Source: Cynocephalus volans (lineage: Eukaryota; Chordata; Mammalia; Dermoptera; Cynocephalidae). From it: a stretch of 64,000 nucleotides of DNA. The stretch is from NCBI RefSeq assembly GCF_027409185.1, contig NC_084462.1, positions 16,529,577 to 16,593,576 on the forward strand, read 5' to 3'. The notes beneath the pieces were generated by a model. The model had not been told where the DNA came from. It was given only the letters and a program-made list of their open reading frames with translations, and made no database searches. The position numbers and the translations under genes were made by a program. Shown here piece after piece: positions 54,306 through 64,000 of this stretch; within the stretch, counting starts at the first letter, position 1, and the number at the start of each line of letters is the position of its first letter.

Positions 54306-56199
54306 CTGCTCAGTGACATGAGGCCCAGGCAAAGGGAAGAGGAGGCCAGTCCCACACTATAACAGGATGACTTCTGGTTCCTCCCAGGCAGCCCGGAAAG
54401 CCCCATACGGCTTATCTGCCAGTTCTCCTAGCTGGAAATTTTATTGTCGGAGTGAGGGAGTCTTGGGCAGATGATGAGAGTAGTCTGACCCTTGAGACCC
54501 TCCTTTTGGGGATTAACACCCATTCAGAACTCCACACTCAGAAGCCTTTTTGTCCAGTTTCCTGGCAGCCCTGTCAAGGTTGCATTTTCTTTCTACACCC
54601 CTGAAGCCCTCAGGAAGCCTTAGCATGCCTAATATCTTTACTCCCTGTTCCCATGATTTAGTGATTCCTTATCCAATCTGAGTCAAGTCAAATGAAGCAT
54701 GCTCCTTCCAAAATGATTTCTAGTGGCGTGAAATAAAAGGCATGCATACAAAACATGATCAAAATAGACATAAATCAAGAGGAAATTCATTTCTGAGCAT
54801 TCTTGCAGCTGTACACAAAGGGAAAGATAATGAGTGTCATAGTGTAATACTCAAAAAGCAGGAAGCATATCAATTTCTCAGGAAAGTCTTAAGTTTTTGA
54901 TGGTTCTAAATTTAAACACACATCCACCCACACATACCCCCCAAACAAACTGCCAGTGTATTGCTTTGCCTTGTGAAATCTTCAACAGGTTCACTCACTT
55001 TTATTTACCTATTTGTGCACTCTCTCTGTAGGCAAATAGACACAAGAAATTCACCCCCCCCTACAAAAAAAAACCTTCTGAAATAATCTTATCCCTTTTA
55101 TAAAAGGGATGTTGAAGAAGATGGACAAGATTTTGATGACACAGTTATGCAAAAACGTAAGGGATTGTCGTTTGGCCTTTTTGGGTCTAGACCTATGATA
55201 AAGAAAGATCAAGTATGAAGGAAATGAGAGGCAAAGATTGTTCCAGGTTGAGGTGGTGTCATCCAGGGAGGGGACTTCCTGGTGATAGAACTTATACACT
55301 TAGAAGAATGGAGGAGGATCTCATTGCCTGCCGTGGGCTGTTCTCCAGTGCGAGGGGATAATTGGACTGGAAAGAAAGACCCCGTTAGTGAATTCACTTA
55401 AAATGGGAATCAAATAATAATAGTGTCAATGGTGGGGCAAAAGAAGTTACCTTGAAAAATGAAAAAAAAAAAAAAAAAAGGAAAATATCTTGAATTTGTC
55501 TTATATTCAAGAATTTTAGGTTACGAATGCAATTATGTGTTAATTTGTAGAACCAACAAAATTGATCAAGTGTTTATTTGATAGGGTCATAATTTTTCCA
55601 ACAAATTGTATGATATCTCAACACATCATCCTTCCTGTTGTGTGTGATTTTCCCAGAACCGTTATACAGAGAATTGGTTTTATGAAAATGTGCAAGGGCG
55701 CCATCAATTTTCCCAAGAACCTCTCTTAATCATTTGACATTCAAATGATTTCTTGTTGAAGTGCCACCCAGTCATTATCCTTGGCAGTTTCCTCATTCTT
55801 GGTTGCCTGCCTGTCTAGCTTTGCCAGACTCTCCCACACTTGCCAGTGGCTTTGGGCTCCATGTGAGCATCGCCCAATATTACATTCATGGGCTTCCTGA
55901 AATCTTGCATCTTTTGAAAAATTTACAGTTTGGCATTGCAATTGATTTCCACTATACTTCGGCAGGTTCACAGCATGATTTCCAGTCCTTTCAATGTGAG
56001 TGGGGGAAGATTCTGAGCTATACTGGGAGCAATGTTTCAGTGGAAACCAGTATGTAATGGCCAGTTCAGTAGTGTTATGACAACTTGTGTTACGATGATT
56101 TCTATTTTCCTCTGGAACCCCTTAACTGCAGGGACTCAGTTAACTGAATCTTCAGACGATGAGGACTTCGTGGGGCATGACAAGTCTTGAATTGGGTAA

Positions 56200-57045
56200 A
56201 ACTTCTGGCTTCAGAATCAACCTCTTTGGCCCTTGCTAACTCTGTGATCTTGGGCAGCTTTCTCTGTCAGCCTCAGTTTCTCAGCTTAAAATTGTGTAGT
56301 GCAGGCACTATGGAAAACAGTATGGAGGTTCCTCAAACAACTACAGATAGAACTGCCATATGACCCAGCAATCCCACTGCTGGGTATATACCTAAAGGAA
56401 CGGAAATCATCACGTCGAAGGGAAACCTACATTCCTGTGTTTATCGCAGCTCTGTTTATAATAGCCAAGAGTTGGAACCAACCTAGATGTCCATCGATGG
56501 ATGACTGCATAAGGAAAATGTGGCATATATACACCATGGAATACTACTCTGCTGTAAAAAAGAATGAAATTCTGCCATTCTCAGCAACATGGATGAGCTT
56601 AGAGAAAATCATATTAAGTGAAATAAGCCAGGCACGGAAAGAGAAAAACCGCATGTTCTCACTCATAAGTGGGAGCTAAAATAATAAACAAATAAATAAA
56701 AAAAAGAAAGATAACAGCAATCACAGTAATTCGCTGAACTTTGAAAAAGAGAGAACAGAACTAGGTCACCAGAGGTGGGAAAGGGGGAGGGGGAGGGGGG
56801 ATTAGCTAGAAATTAGTAAAGGGTCACAAAAAATGCTTACATTGTGTAATGTTGAATATACTAATTATCCCGATTTGAGCATCACATACTTCACACAAGT
56901 ATTAATGTTCGACACTGTACCCCACAGATATGTACAATCAATTGTTTCAATGAAAAAAATATTTAAAAATATAACAATCGTGCCTTTCTCATAGGATTTG
57001 GTGAGACGGTCCTCTATAGTGATTCACTGGAACATCGTAAATGTA
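56200..57045 (-). repeat. MIR, antisense, split by an L1
   Basis: The left part has CTAACTCTGTGATCTTGGGC and GTCAGCCTCAGTTTCTCAGC. After the L1, MIR text continues with TATAACAATCGTGCCTTTCTC and ATAGGATTTGGTGAGACGG. Confidence 0.6.
56291..56967 (+). repeat. 5'-truncated L1: ORF2 C-terminus and 3'UTR
   Basis: The translated 56299-56679 matches the end of L1 ORF2p ([37 protein letters not shown]; and a C-terminal ISGS) and stays open over 126 codons. The 3'UTR follows, with the G-rich purine tract (GGGGGAGGGGGAGGGGGG near 56784), GATATGTACAATCAATTG and an A-rich end. Only the last 0.7 kb is present, so it is immobile. The open frame points to a younger copy than the other L1 pieces. Confidence 0.85.
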
Positions 57046-57954
57046 GCTATCAAATGTATTATTAACCATCAGTTCTCCCCATCCTTAAGTAAATAAAATC
57101 CTGCTGCAATATACCAGATGAGGAGCAGCTTGAGGGCAAGTCAACCACTGGGACTCGGAGGGACTCACATTCCAAGTGCTGTCTGTGGCTCTTGACCCGT
57201 ATGGTGGAACATCCTGGGCCCAGCAGGAAACTCTCCCGGGGCTGCTGGGAGGGTGACCCTCAGGCCCTTCAAGGGGCCCCCAGGGTCTGTCCAAGTCACG
57301 GTCTGACGGATACAACACTCCCTCTAAGTTTCTGTGTGATGTGGTAATAGGTAGAATGATAACCATTCCCACCTCTCTCAGCCAGCCTCTTAAGAGGAGC
57401 TGGTTAGCAGAGAGTTGGAAATTATGCTTGTGATGCAGGCCTGAGATACAGGCATTAGAAACAGATATTTTTATTAAATTTAGATTATCACTATTTTGGA
57501 ATGAATGAGGGAAGATGTACTCGTTAGGATTCTCTCAATTGCAGGTGACTCAAACCCATGCGAAACCCATGCCCAGTGGTCTTATGTCCCTACAGGGAAA
57601 CAGACGAGCAAACACAGGTGAAAAGACCCAGAGATTTAAATTATTTCTCCTGTCCTAACTCTGCAACTGTTGTGTTGGCTTCATTCTCAGATGGGCTGTC
57701 CCTGTGTTGTGGTCAAATCCACCCCTCTCCACCCCCTCCCCAGGTTATACCTCAGGAGCTTTGCTTGCCCAGTATTTCCACTAAAATTCCCAGGATTGAG
57801 TCTCCTTACACCAACAGGGTCACATGCCTGTCCCTCAACCAATCACTATTTTAAAAATAAATGAATGTAAAAGCAACCTTCTTTGCATTTGGGAGTTAAA
57901 AAATACTTCTAAATTATGCATGTCAAATAAGAAATCATAATGGAAATTACATAA

Positions 57955-58175
57955 CATTTAGAACTCTCCATTCTCCCCTCCCCCCAGCCCCTGGCAACCA
58001 CCACTCTACTTTGTGTCACTATGGATTTGCCTATTCTGCATATTTCATATAAATAGAATCAACACTATGTGGCCTTTTGTGTCCAGCTTCTTTCACTCAG
58101 CATCATGTTTTTGAGGTGAGGTTTGTTCACAGTGTGGCATGTGTCAGTATTTCATCCCTTTTAGAAAAACTAATT
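57955..58175 (-). repeat. Old L1 fragment, antisense
   Basis: The text CCCCTGGCAACCACCACTCTA, ATGGATTTGCCTATTCTG and TTCTTTCACTCAGCATCATG is a common antisense L1M ORF2 block. Confidence 0.65.
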
Positions 58176-58275
58176 CTTGCTTGCTGAATAGTTGAGAGGA
58201 TTAAATGACATCACATTTGCGCAGGGCCTGGTTTAGGGCCTGACACATAAGAGGTGCTTAATAAAGTTTCCTTCC
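58176..58275 (-). repeat. MIR-like fragment, antisense
   Basis: GAGAGGATTAAATGACATCAC, GGGCCTGACACATAAGAGG and GTGCTTAATAAAG follow the end of antisense MIR. Confidence 0.5.
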
Positions 58276-59375
58276 CCTCATGAGTCATTAGAATCCACTG
58301 TTGATAACAAATCTATAGACACTCATTGTGATCAATGGTTCTTAGCTCTCTGCGCTTCCAGGCTTTTGCAAGAGGCAGAAAAACTAGAAATGGCCATGTA
58401 ACCAGTTTACCCATTTCCCTAATTCCCCTTCATGAGCCTGGTAAATGTCAAAACAGTCTCAATGCCACAATTCTGTCTACAGAGACAGGTGTGATGGTAA
58501 AGCAGCTGGATCGTGCCCTATTAGGACATGGGCCTAGAAGCAGGCACAAAGAGCTGCAGAGGAGGTGAGGCCTGGAGGAGTGACGGGGCTGACTTCACTG
58601 TTGGTCGGTAGATCTTTCTCCTCGCTGGCAGCCCTGCAGCTGAGTACTGATAGACTTGGTCCTTTGTGGACGCCAGTTTTTACACCCAGCCTCATCCCTG
58701 CCTTTGCTTAACCCCCAGCTGGGTGTGACTTAATTTTGTGGCTTTGCTGTGTGCCTATAAAGTTGCTGGGTGGCTATGCCCCTGCACACAACGGCTACAA
58801 AGACCTTAATAAATAGCAGCATAGAAATATAAATAATTGCAATTAGGGTGCTCCACAAGATAGAAATTACCTTTAGCAGTACCTAGTTATCTGGAAAAAT
58901 ATAATGAACAATTAATTTTATTTCAAACTATGATAATCCAAGCTGGGGGGTGGGCAGGATACAGGAAACATATTTGCCCTTGAGGTTTTAGGGGGAAAAA
59001 AAGATTAAAAGCAACCAATTTGAAATTACATATATTTTATTACAAAAACAAAGCCCAGGGTTGTCTATGTGAAATTCAAATTTTTCCCAAGGGAAATTAA
59101 TGAATACTATTAAAACTGAATCCAGTTTATGAGGATCCAGGGAGAGGTTCATCCAGGAAGGGAATAAATGCTCTTCCCAGGGAGCATTTAAAGATCATTT
59201 CTGAGATGCCTCAGCACAGGGTTGGAGGTAAATACATCAACTCCTATGACTAGTGGCATTTCCCTGTTAGGCACCGTCTCAGCCTGGCCAGGGCAGACGA
59301 GTGTTGTGTGGCCTGGTGATGCCCTGAGCTTTGGAATTTTATGTCAACTAGAGTATTTTATTTAACAGCACACAG

Positions 59376-59770
59376 TGCAATAGTTTGAATATCTCTCCAA
59401 AACTCCTATTGAAACTCAATCTCCAATGTGGCAGTGTTGACAGCTGGGGCCTTTGGGGGGGTGATTGGAACACGAGGGCTATGGATTAATCCATTCATGG
59501 ATTAATGGGTTAATGGATAAGTGGGTTACCACAGCAGTAGCACTGGTGGCTTTATAAGGGCACGTTAGGACGCTCAGTCCTTTCGCCATGTGATGTCTTG
59601 CATGGACTCGGGACTTTGCAGAGAGTTCCCACCAAGAAGAAAGCCATCATCAGGTGCACCCCTTTGACCTTGGACTTCCCAGCCTTCAGAACTGGGAAGC
59701 AATAAATTTTATTTCTTTATAAATTACCCAGTTTCTGGTATTCTGTTATAAGTGACAGAAAACTAATACG
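59376..59770 (-). mobile_element. Solo LTR, ERVL-MaLR (MST-like)
   Basis: The + strand text ATAGTTTGAATATCTCTCC, CTATGGATTAATCCATTCATG, CCTTGGACTTCCCAGCCTTC, TTCTTTATAAATTACCCAGT and GACAGAAAACTAATACG is the reverse complement of an MST/MLT1-type LTR. It is a fossil LTR without an internal region. Confidence 0.75.
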
Positions 59771-60299
59771 AGTACACACAGTAAACACAAAGCAAATCCA
59801 CTGTTGCTGGGCCCAATTCCATTCTGGCACAGAACTGAGAGTTTAGCATATCACTTTGTTTTCTGCAGAACTTGTCAAGCTCAAATGTTACTTTCTTTTC
59901 GTTCCTGGAGTGAGGCTTTCTTCCTTCATTACAAGTATTGAAAACTGCTGCTTCACATCTTGCACTATTTGTTTAGTTCTTTAAGGAATGAAACCTTAAT
60001 CCATGTACAATTTCTGAAAGCCTTTATTTCAATATTTTAAGAAGTTATTTCACCTGGCAAAGAAGCCGTCTTTTTGCCCTGTGTCGAGACCAGTCTAAAT
60101 GGAGGCCTGTTATTGCTTGTGCTTTTTTTCTCCTCAAGGAGAGACTAGAAAGCCAGCATGCTACAGGTCACAGTCCCCCAATAAATGCTTATCAAACTGA
60201 ATCAAATTAAACCAGACGTGCAAGGCATTTGGTCTGGGGTGGTGGCATGGAGGTGGGGATGGAGGAAGGGCAGGGGTGGCAGGATGGAGCTGAACACAA

Positions 60300-60430
60300 T
60301 CCAAGCCCTGTCTCGGTTCTGGCCCTAACTTGCTGATGACATTTTGGGTGATTCCCTTCTGCTCTCTGGGCCTTGGTTTCCTCATCTGTAAAATGGGCAG
60401 ATCGGCTAGATGGCCTCCAGGTCTCTGCTT
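60300..60430 (-). repeat. MIR fragment, antisense
   Basis: TGGGCCTTGGTTTCCTCATC and TGTAAAATGGGCAGATCGG match the MIR core in reverse. Confidence 0.6.
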
Positions 60431-60929
60431 CTATGAATGTCGTGTTTCCTGGGTGCCTCCTATCTGTTTCTACAAACTCCCACATTGGGGTGGGGACAGG
60501 GGCTAAGGAGGAGGATGTGGTGCAGTGTTTCTGCCTCAGGGAAGTTGGAGATGGACCTGGAGTTGATTTCGTCCAAGGAGGGAGGAAGCACAGTACAGTG
60601 GGAAGATGGGAGGCAGCCTCACCTCCCCAAAGGTCCTTTCTGTGCCTGTGGGCTAGTCCAGAAGCCTGAACCCTGGAGGTTCTAAGAAGGCAGACCAGGC
60701 ATAGCAGAAGGACTTACTGACCCCTGGAACTTTCCAGTCATGCCAGGGACTTCCATGGGAGGTGGTGAGAGGCCTGCCTTTGGAAGAATTGTGGTCATCT
60801 GGATTAAGGACTTGTAACAGGGATTTCCACATTTGCAAGGTTGGACTTAAAGAATTTTGAAGGCTTTTCCAAATCCGGATGTCTATAGTTCTGTAAGTTA
60901 AGGTAGAACTCATGACCACAATAAGATAC

Positions 60930-61680
60930 TACTAAATCCTACTATGGCGACTAACATAAAACACAAGGCAAAACTAAACTAAAGACAACTGATAACGCCA
61001 AGCGCTAAAAAATGAATGCAGCCCAACTGGAACTCTCCTATACTGCTGGTGGGAACACAAAATGGTATAGACACTTTGCAAAGCAGCTAGATGTTTTTTT
61101 ATACAGTTAAATTTGTACCTACCATATTACTCAGCAATCCCATTCCTAGGTATTTACCCAAGAGAAACAAAAATTTAGTTCACACAAAAACCTGTAATAA
61201 AGTGTTTATAGCAGCTTTATTCATAGTGGCCCAAACTGGATACAACCCAATTGTCTTCAGTAGGTGAATGTATAAGCAAATTGTGGTACATCCATTCAAT
61301 AGAATACTACTTTGCAATAAAAAGGAATGAATTACTGATGCATGCAAAAACATGGATGAATCTCAAAACAGCATGCTAAATTGAGGAAATCAAGCACGAA
61401 AGGGTACACGCTATGTGATTCTATTCACATGACATTCTGTAAAAGGCAAGATTATAGGAACAGAAAAGAGATCCTTGTTTGCAGGGGTTAGGGGTTGGGG
61501 TAGGTTTGACGACAAATGGGTAGCATTAGGGAAATTTGGGGGGTGATGGAACTTCTGTATATTGATTGTGGTGGTAATTAATGATTATGTGCATTTATCT
61601 ACACTATAGAATTGCACTTCATGAGTGAATTTTAGGGTATGTAATTAAAAGAGTGAATAAATAATTAAAGCAAGCAATAA
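60930..61680 (+). repeat. Old L1 (L1M type) 3' part
   Basis: The words AACTCTCCTATACTGCTGGTG, CAGCAATCCCATTCCTAGGTA, TTTATAGCAGCTTTATTCATAG, AGAATACTACTTTGCAATAAAAAGG and GAATTGCACTTCATGAGTGAAT come in L1 order. The frame is broken throughout. Confidence 0.75.
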
Positions 61681-61739
61681 CGACTGATAGAACTGATAGA
61701 AAAATCCCACTTTCAACTCAGAGCAGGCCCTTGCTTTGA

Positions 61740-61950
61740 ATTAAGGTCCATCACACCCATTAGGATGGCCACTATAAAAAAAAAAAAAAAAAAAAAAAAC
61801 AGAAAATAACAAGCGTTGGCGAGGATGCAGAGAAATTGGAATCCTCATGCACTGCTGGCAGGAATGCAAATTGGTACAGCAGCTGTGGAAAACAGTATGG
61901 CAGTTTCTCAAAAAATTAAAAATAGAATTACCAAATGATCCAGAAATTCA
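61740..61950 (+). repeat. L1 ORF2 fragment with an expanded A-run
   Basis: CACCCATTAGGATGGCCACTAT, AATAACAAGCGTTGGCGAGGA and TGTGGAAAACAGTATGGCAG are L1 ORF2 text. An A-run (61778-61799) replaces the usual short A block between the first two. Confidence 0.7.
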
Positions 61951-62211
61951 GAATTACAGCTGTGGTGAGCAGAGTGGGGACCAGAAGGACTCCAAGCACC
62001 AGGGCTTCACAAACCTGGGGTGCCATGGAGCCTTACTCAGGAATTTGCATCATAGTAGGGTTCCAAATGATGTCTGGGAGTGAGCCCCTTGGGTAGATAA
62101 AGGAAAAGGTGAGGAAGACTCGAGCTAGGGAGGTTTGGGATTCACTTCTTTGTACCTGGGCCCAGGTGGATTGAACATGATTTCTTTTCTCCTTTCTTCA
62201 AAATTTATTGT

Positions 62212-62593
62212 TGTTCAATATAGTTTAGATATATTGTCCCTCTAAAGCTCATGTTGAAATCTGATTCCTAATGTGGCAATGTAGGGAGTTGTTTGGGTTA
62301 GGGCGGGCAGATCCTTCATGAATAGATTAATGCCCGGGGAGGAGGGGTTAGTGAGTGAAGTCTTGCGCTATTAGTTCCCATGAAAACTGGTTAAAGGAGC
62401 CTGGCACCTCACCCCCCCTCCTTGCCATGTGATCTGCTTGTACCCGCCAACTGCATGCAGCTTTCAGCCATGAGTAGAAGCAGCCTGAAGTCCGTGCCAG
62501 ATGCAGCTGTCCCAGAATTGTGAGCCAAGTAACCCTTCTTTTCTTTATAAATTCAGGTATACTGTTATGGCAACACAAAAACAGACTAATACG
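62212..62593 (-). mobile_element. Solo LTR, ERVL-MaLR (MST/THE1-like)
   Basis: The + strand has ATAGTTTAGATATATTGTCCC, AGCTCATGTTGAAATCTGATT, TTCATGAATAGATTAATGCC, CTTTATAAATTCAGGTATAC and ACAGACTAATACG, the reverse complement of an MST/THE1-type LTR. It is a fossil LTR without an internal region. Confidence 0.75.
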
Positions 62594-62796
62594 TTGTTGT
62601 TATTTCTTTTGTTAGAATAGTTCATTCCTTCATACTCTACAATATCCCAGAATACAGTGTGAAGTTAGCCTCCTTCTATGGCAGGTGCTGCCCAGATATC
62701 TTCACCCTCAACACCTCAGTGCACACAGGTCTGATTTCTACTGCCTTGTGTCTGCACTTCATTGCTGGGGGCTTTCTTTGAAAGGGCTGAAATCAC

Positions 62797-63000
62797 CCAC
62801 TCATCTACCCACTCATTCACCCATCCATCCATCCGTGTATCCATCCCTCTCCCCACCCATTCATCTATCCACCCACCCATCCATCCACCCATCCATCCAT
62901 CCACTCATCCATCCATTCATTCATCCATCCATTCATTCATCCATCCACCCACCACCCACTCATTCACACACTTCTCCGTCCATCCATTCATTCACCCACC
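62797..63000. repeat. (ATCC)n tetranucleotide array, imperfect
   Basis: About 50 units of CATC/CATT/CACC fill 200 bases. The open frames across it on both strands, with repeated His-Pro-Ser or Trp-Met-Gly, are simple-sequence artefacts. Confidence 0.9.
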
Positions 63001-63859
63001 CTTTTGCTTGGTCACTTACTTGATGAGCATTTTCTGCTAGGAGCTGGTCCAAGGGTCCCTCCAGATGTGCACAACTCATTGAAGAGATAAGACAAATGAT
63101 GAGCAAGTAGCTGAAGGTCAAGGCAGAGTCAGGTAAAAGTAGGAATAATCCTACCCTCAACAAATGGAACAGGCAGTCGTTTCAAACAGGGTTGAAAAGG
63201 AGAAAACACTCCCTAGGAAAACAGCTGGGCTAAAGGATGAGATGGGCCCACAAGCAAAGAGGTCCGAGACAGACAGGACTTCCTGCCTGGTGGAAAAGGC
63301 CAGTTGTGACACCCTGTCACAGAGGTCGTTGTGGGAAGGGAGTAGAATTCCGTGAGACTTCCAGTCTCCATGCTCACACATGTATGTACTATTTGAACCT
63401 TTTATAGCAACACATTTTATTTTTGTAATCAGAAAATAAAGAGTGAAAAGAAGGCAAAATACTTGCCATCATTGTAGCCAGAGAGACCGGTACTGTGTAG
63501 GTGCACCCATGCCCCCCGAGGGGAGTCCAGGGAGGGCGATTTGAGTCGGGTCTTGGCAGGGATGAGGGTGGGAAGGTTGGCAACAGGGCCAGCCTCCAGC
63601 CCTGGCGAAGTCAGGTGGGGAGAGTGCGTGTTACTAGCGAACACCTCTGGGGGGCAGCAGAGGCCACAGAATGCTCTTGCTGTGCAACGCTGGGACGGGG
63701 CTGGGGCTGGGACAGTGAGGGCGGAGGAACCGAGGGATCTCATTTCCCTCATTCCTTTTGGCTCCACCTCCTCCCCTCAGGCCAGTTCCCGCCACATCCT
63801 TGGGCAGGGCTACCCTGCTGCCCACTAACTGTGCACCTTCCCAGGGGGCCAGGAGCCAG

Positions 63860-64000
63860 TTCCTTCCCTCTCTCTGTCTCTGTCTGACTGTCTGTCTCTG
63901 TCCACCTGTCTCTCTATCTCTCTTTCTGTCTGTCTTTCTTGCTCTGTCCCCCCTGACTCTGTCTTTGTTTCTTGCTCTGTCTCTCTGTCTCTGTCTCTCT
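63860..64000. repeat. (TCTG/TCTC)n pyrimidine-rich simple repeat, runs off the window
   Basis: This is an imperfect CT-rich tetranucleotide array with TCTG and TCTC units that continues to the last base. Confidence 0.85.

Larger units (their letters stand above)
53400..64000. other. Distal gene-free region, repeat-rich
   Basis: The 10.6 kb holds MIR, L1, MaLR and simple repeats, listed separately. The stretches 54310-56190, 57050-57940, 58280-59370 and 63050-63850 have no repeat or gene I recognise. A minus-strand frame at 55741-55971 and another at 55051-55299 match nothing known to me. Confidence 0.5.

Noticed and set aside
56299-56679. A host protein-coding gene of 126 codons
   Set aside because: The product is the C-terminus of L1 ORF2p, and L1 3'UTR follows directly.
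62797-63000. A CRISPR-like array
   Set aside because: Units are 4 bp with no spacers; this is a mammalian simple repeat.
62685-63040. A repetitive-protein gene in the (ATCC)n array
   Set aside because: The frames arise from a tetranucleotide repeat, which is open in several frames and on both strands. No promoter or splice evidence.

Overview
This window is nuclear DNA of a placental mammal: spliced genes, CpG-island promoters, MIR, MER5, L1 and MaLR repeats, and many tRNA-derived SINEs. Three host genes are identified by their proteins: MAFK (+ strand), TMEM184A (- strand) and PSMG3 (- strand). This is the gene order I remember for human chromosome 7p22.3. The lineage-specific SINEs look like tRNA-Ile, as monomers and dimers, and no Alu, B1, carnivore, ruminant or horse-type SINE was seen. 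From memory of the CYN SINEs, a colugo (Dermoptera) is my best guess; a bat with a tRNA-Ile-like SINE is the alternative. The species call is inference.

Layout. 1-1232: the 3' end of a retroposed mRNA with its A-tail. 1233-13100: gene-free, repeat-rich DNA with SINEs, two nested stacks of old elements (about 5450-6770 and 7359-8851) and an old antisense L1. 13230-14330: MAFK CpG island and first exon. 13832-22769: MAFK intron 1. 22770-27490: the two MAFK coding exons and a 3.1 kb 3'UTR. 27490-30600: short gap between convergent genes. About 30600-39750: TMEM184A, eight coding exons that join in frame to 425 codons plus stop. 39800-51260: gene-free DNA with MIR fragments, SINEs and a MaLR LTR. 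51260-53300: PSMG3, two coding exons giving 122 residues, and its CpG island. 53400-64000: gene-free DNA rich in L1, MIR, MaLR LTRs and simple repeats.

The three genes do not form a pathway. MAFK is a nuclear bZIP factor that pairs with CNC or BACH proteins, TMEM184A is a multi-pass membrane protein of the Ost-alpha-like family, and PSMG3 is a proteasome assembly chaperone. All splice junctions were checked by hand for GT/AG ends and reading phase. I saw no new coding system. The most unusual structures are a four-level nest of transposable elements, a SINE that seems to carry transduced 3' sequence, a SINE formed by fusion of two monomers, and facing CA and TG repeats in the MAFK 3'UTR.
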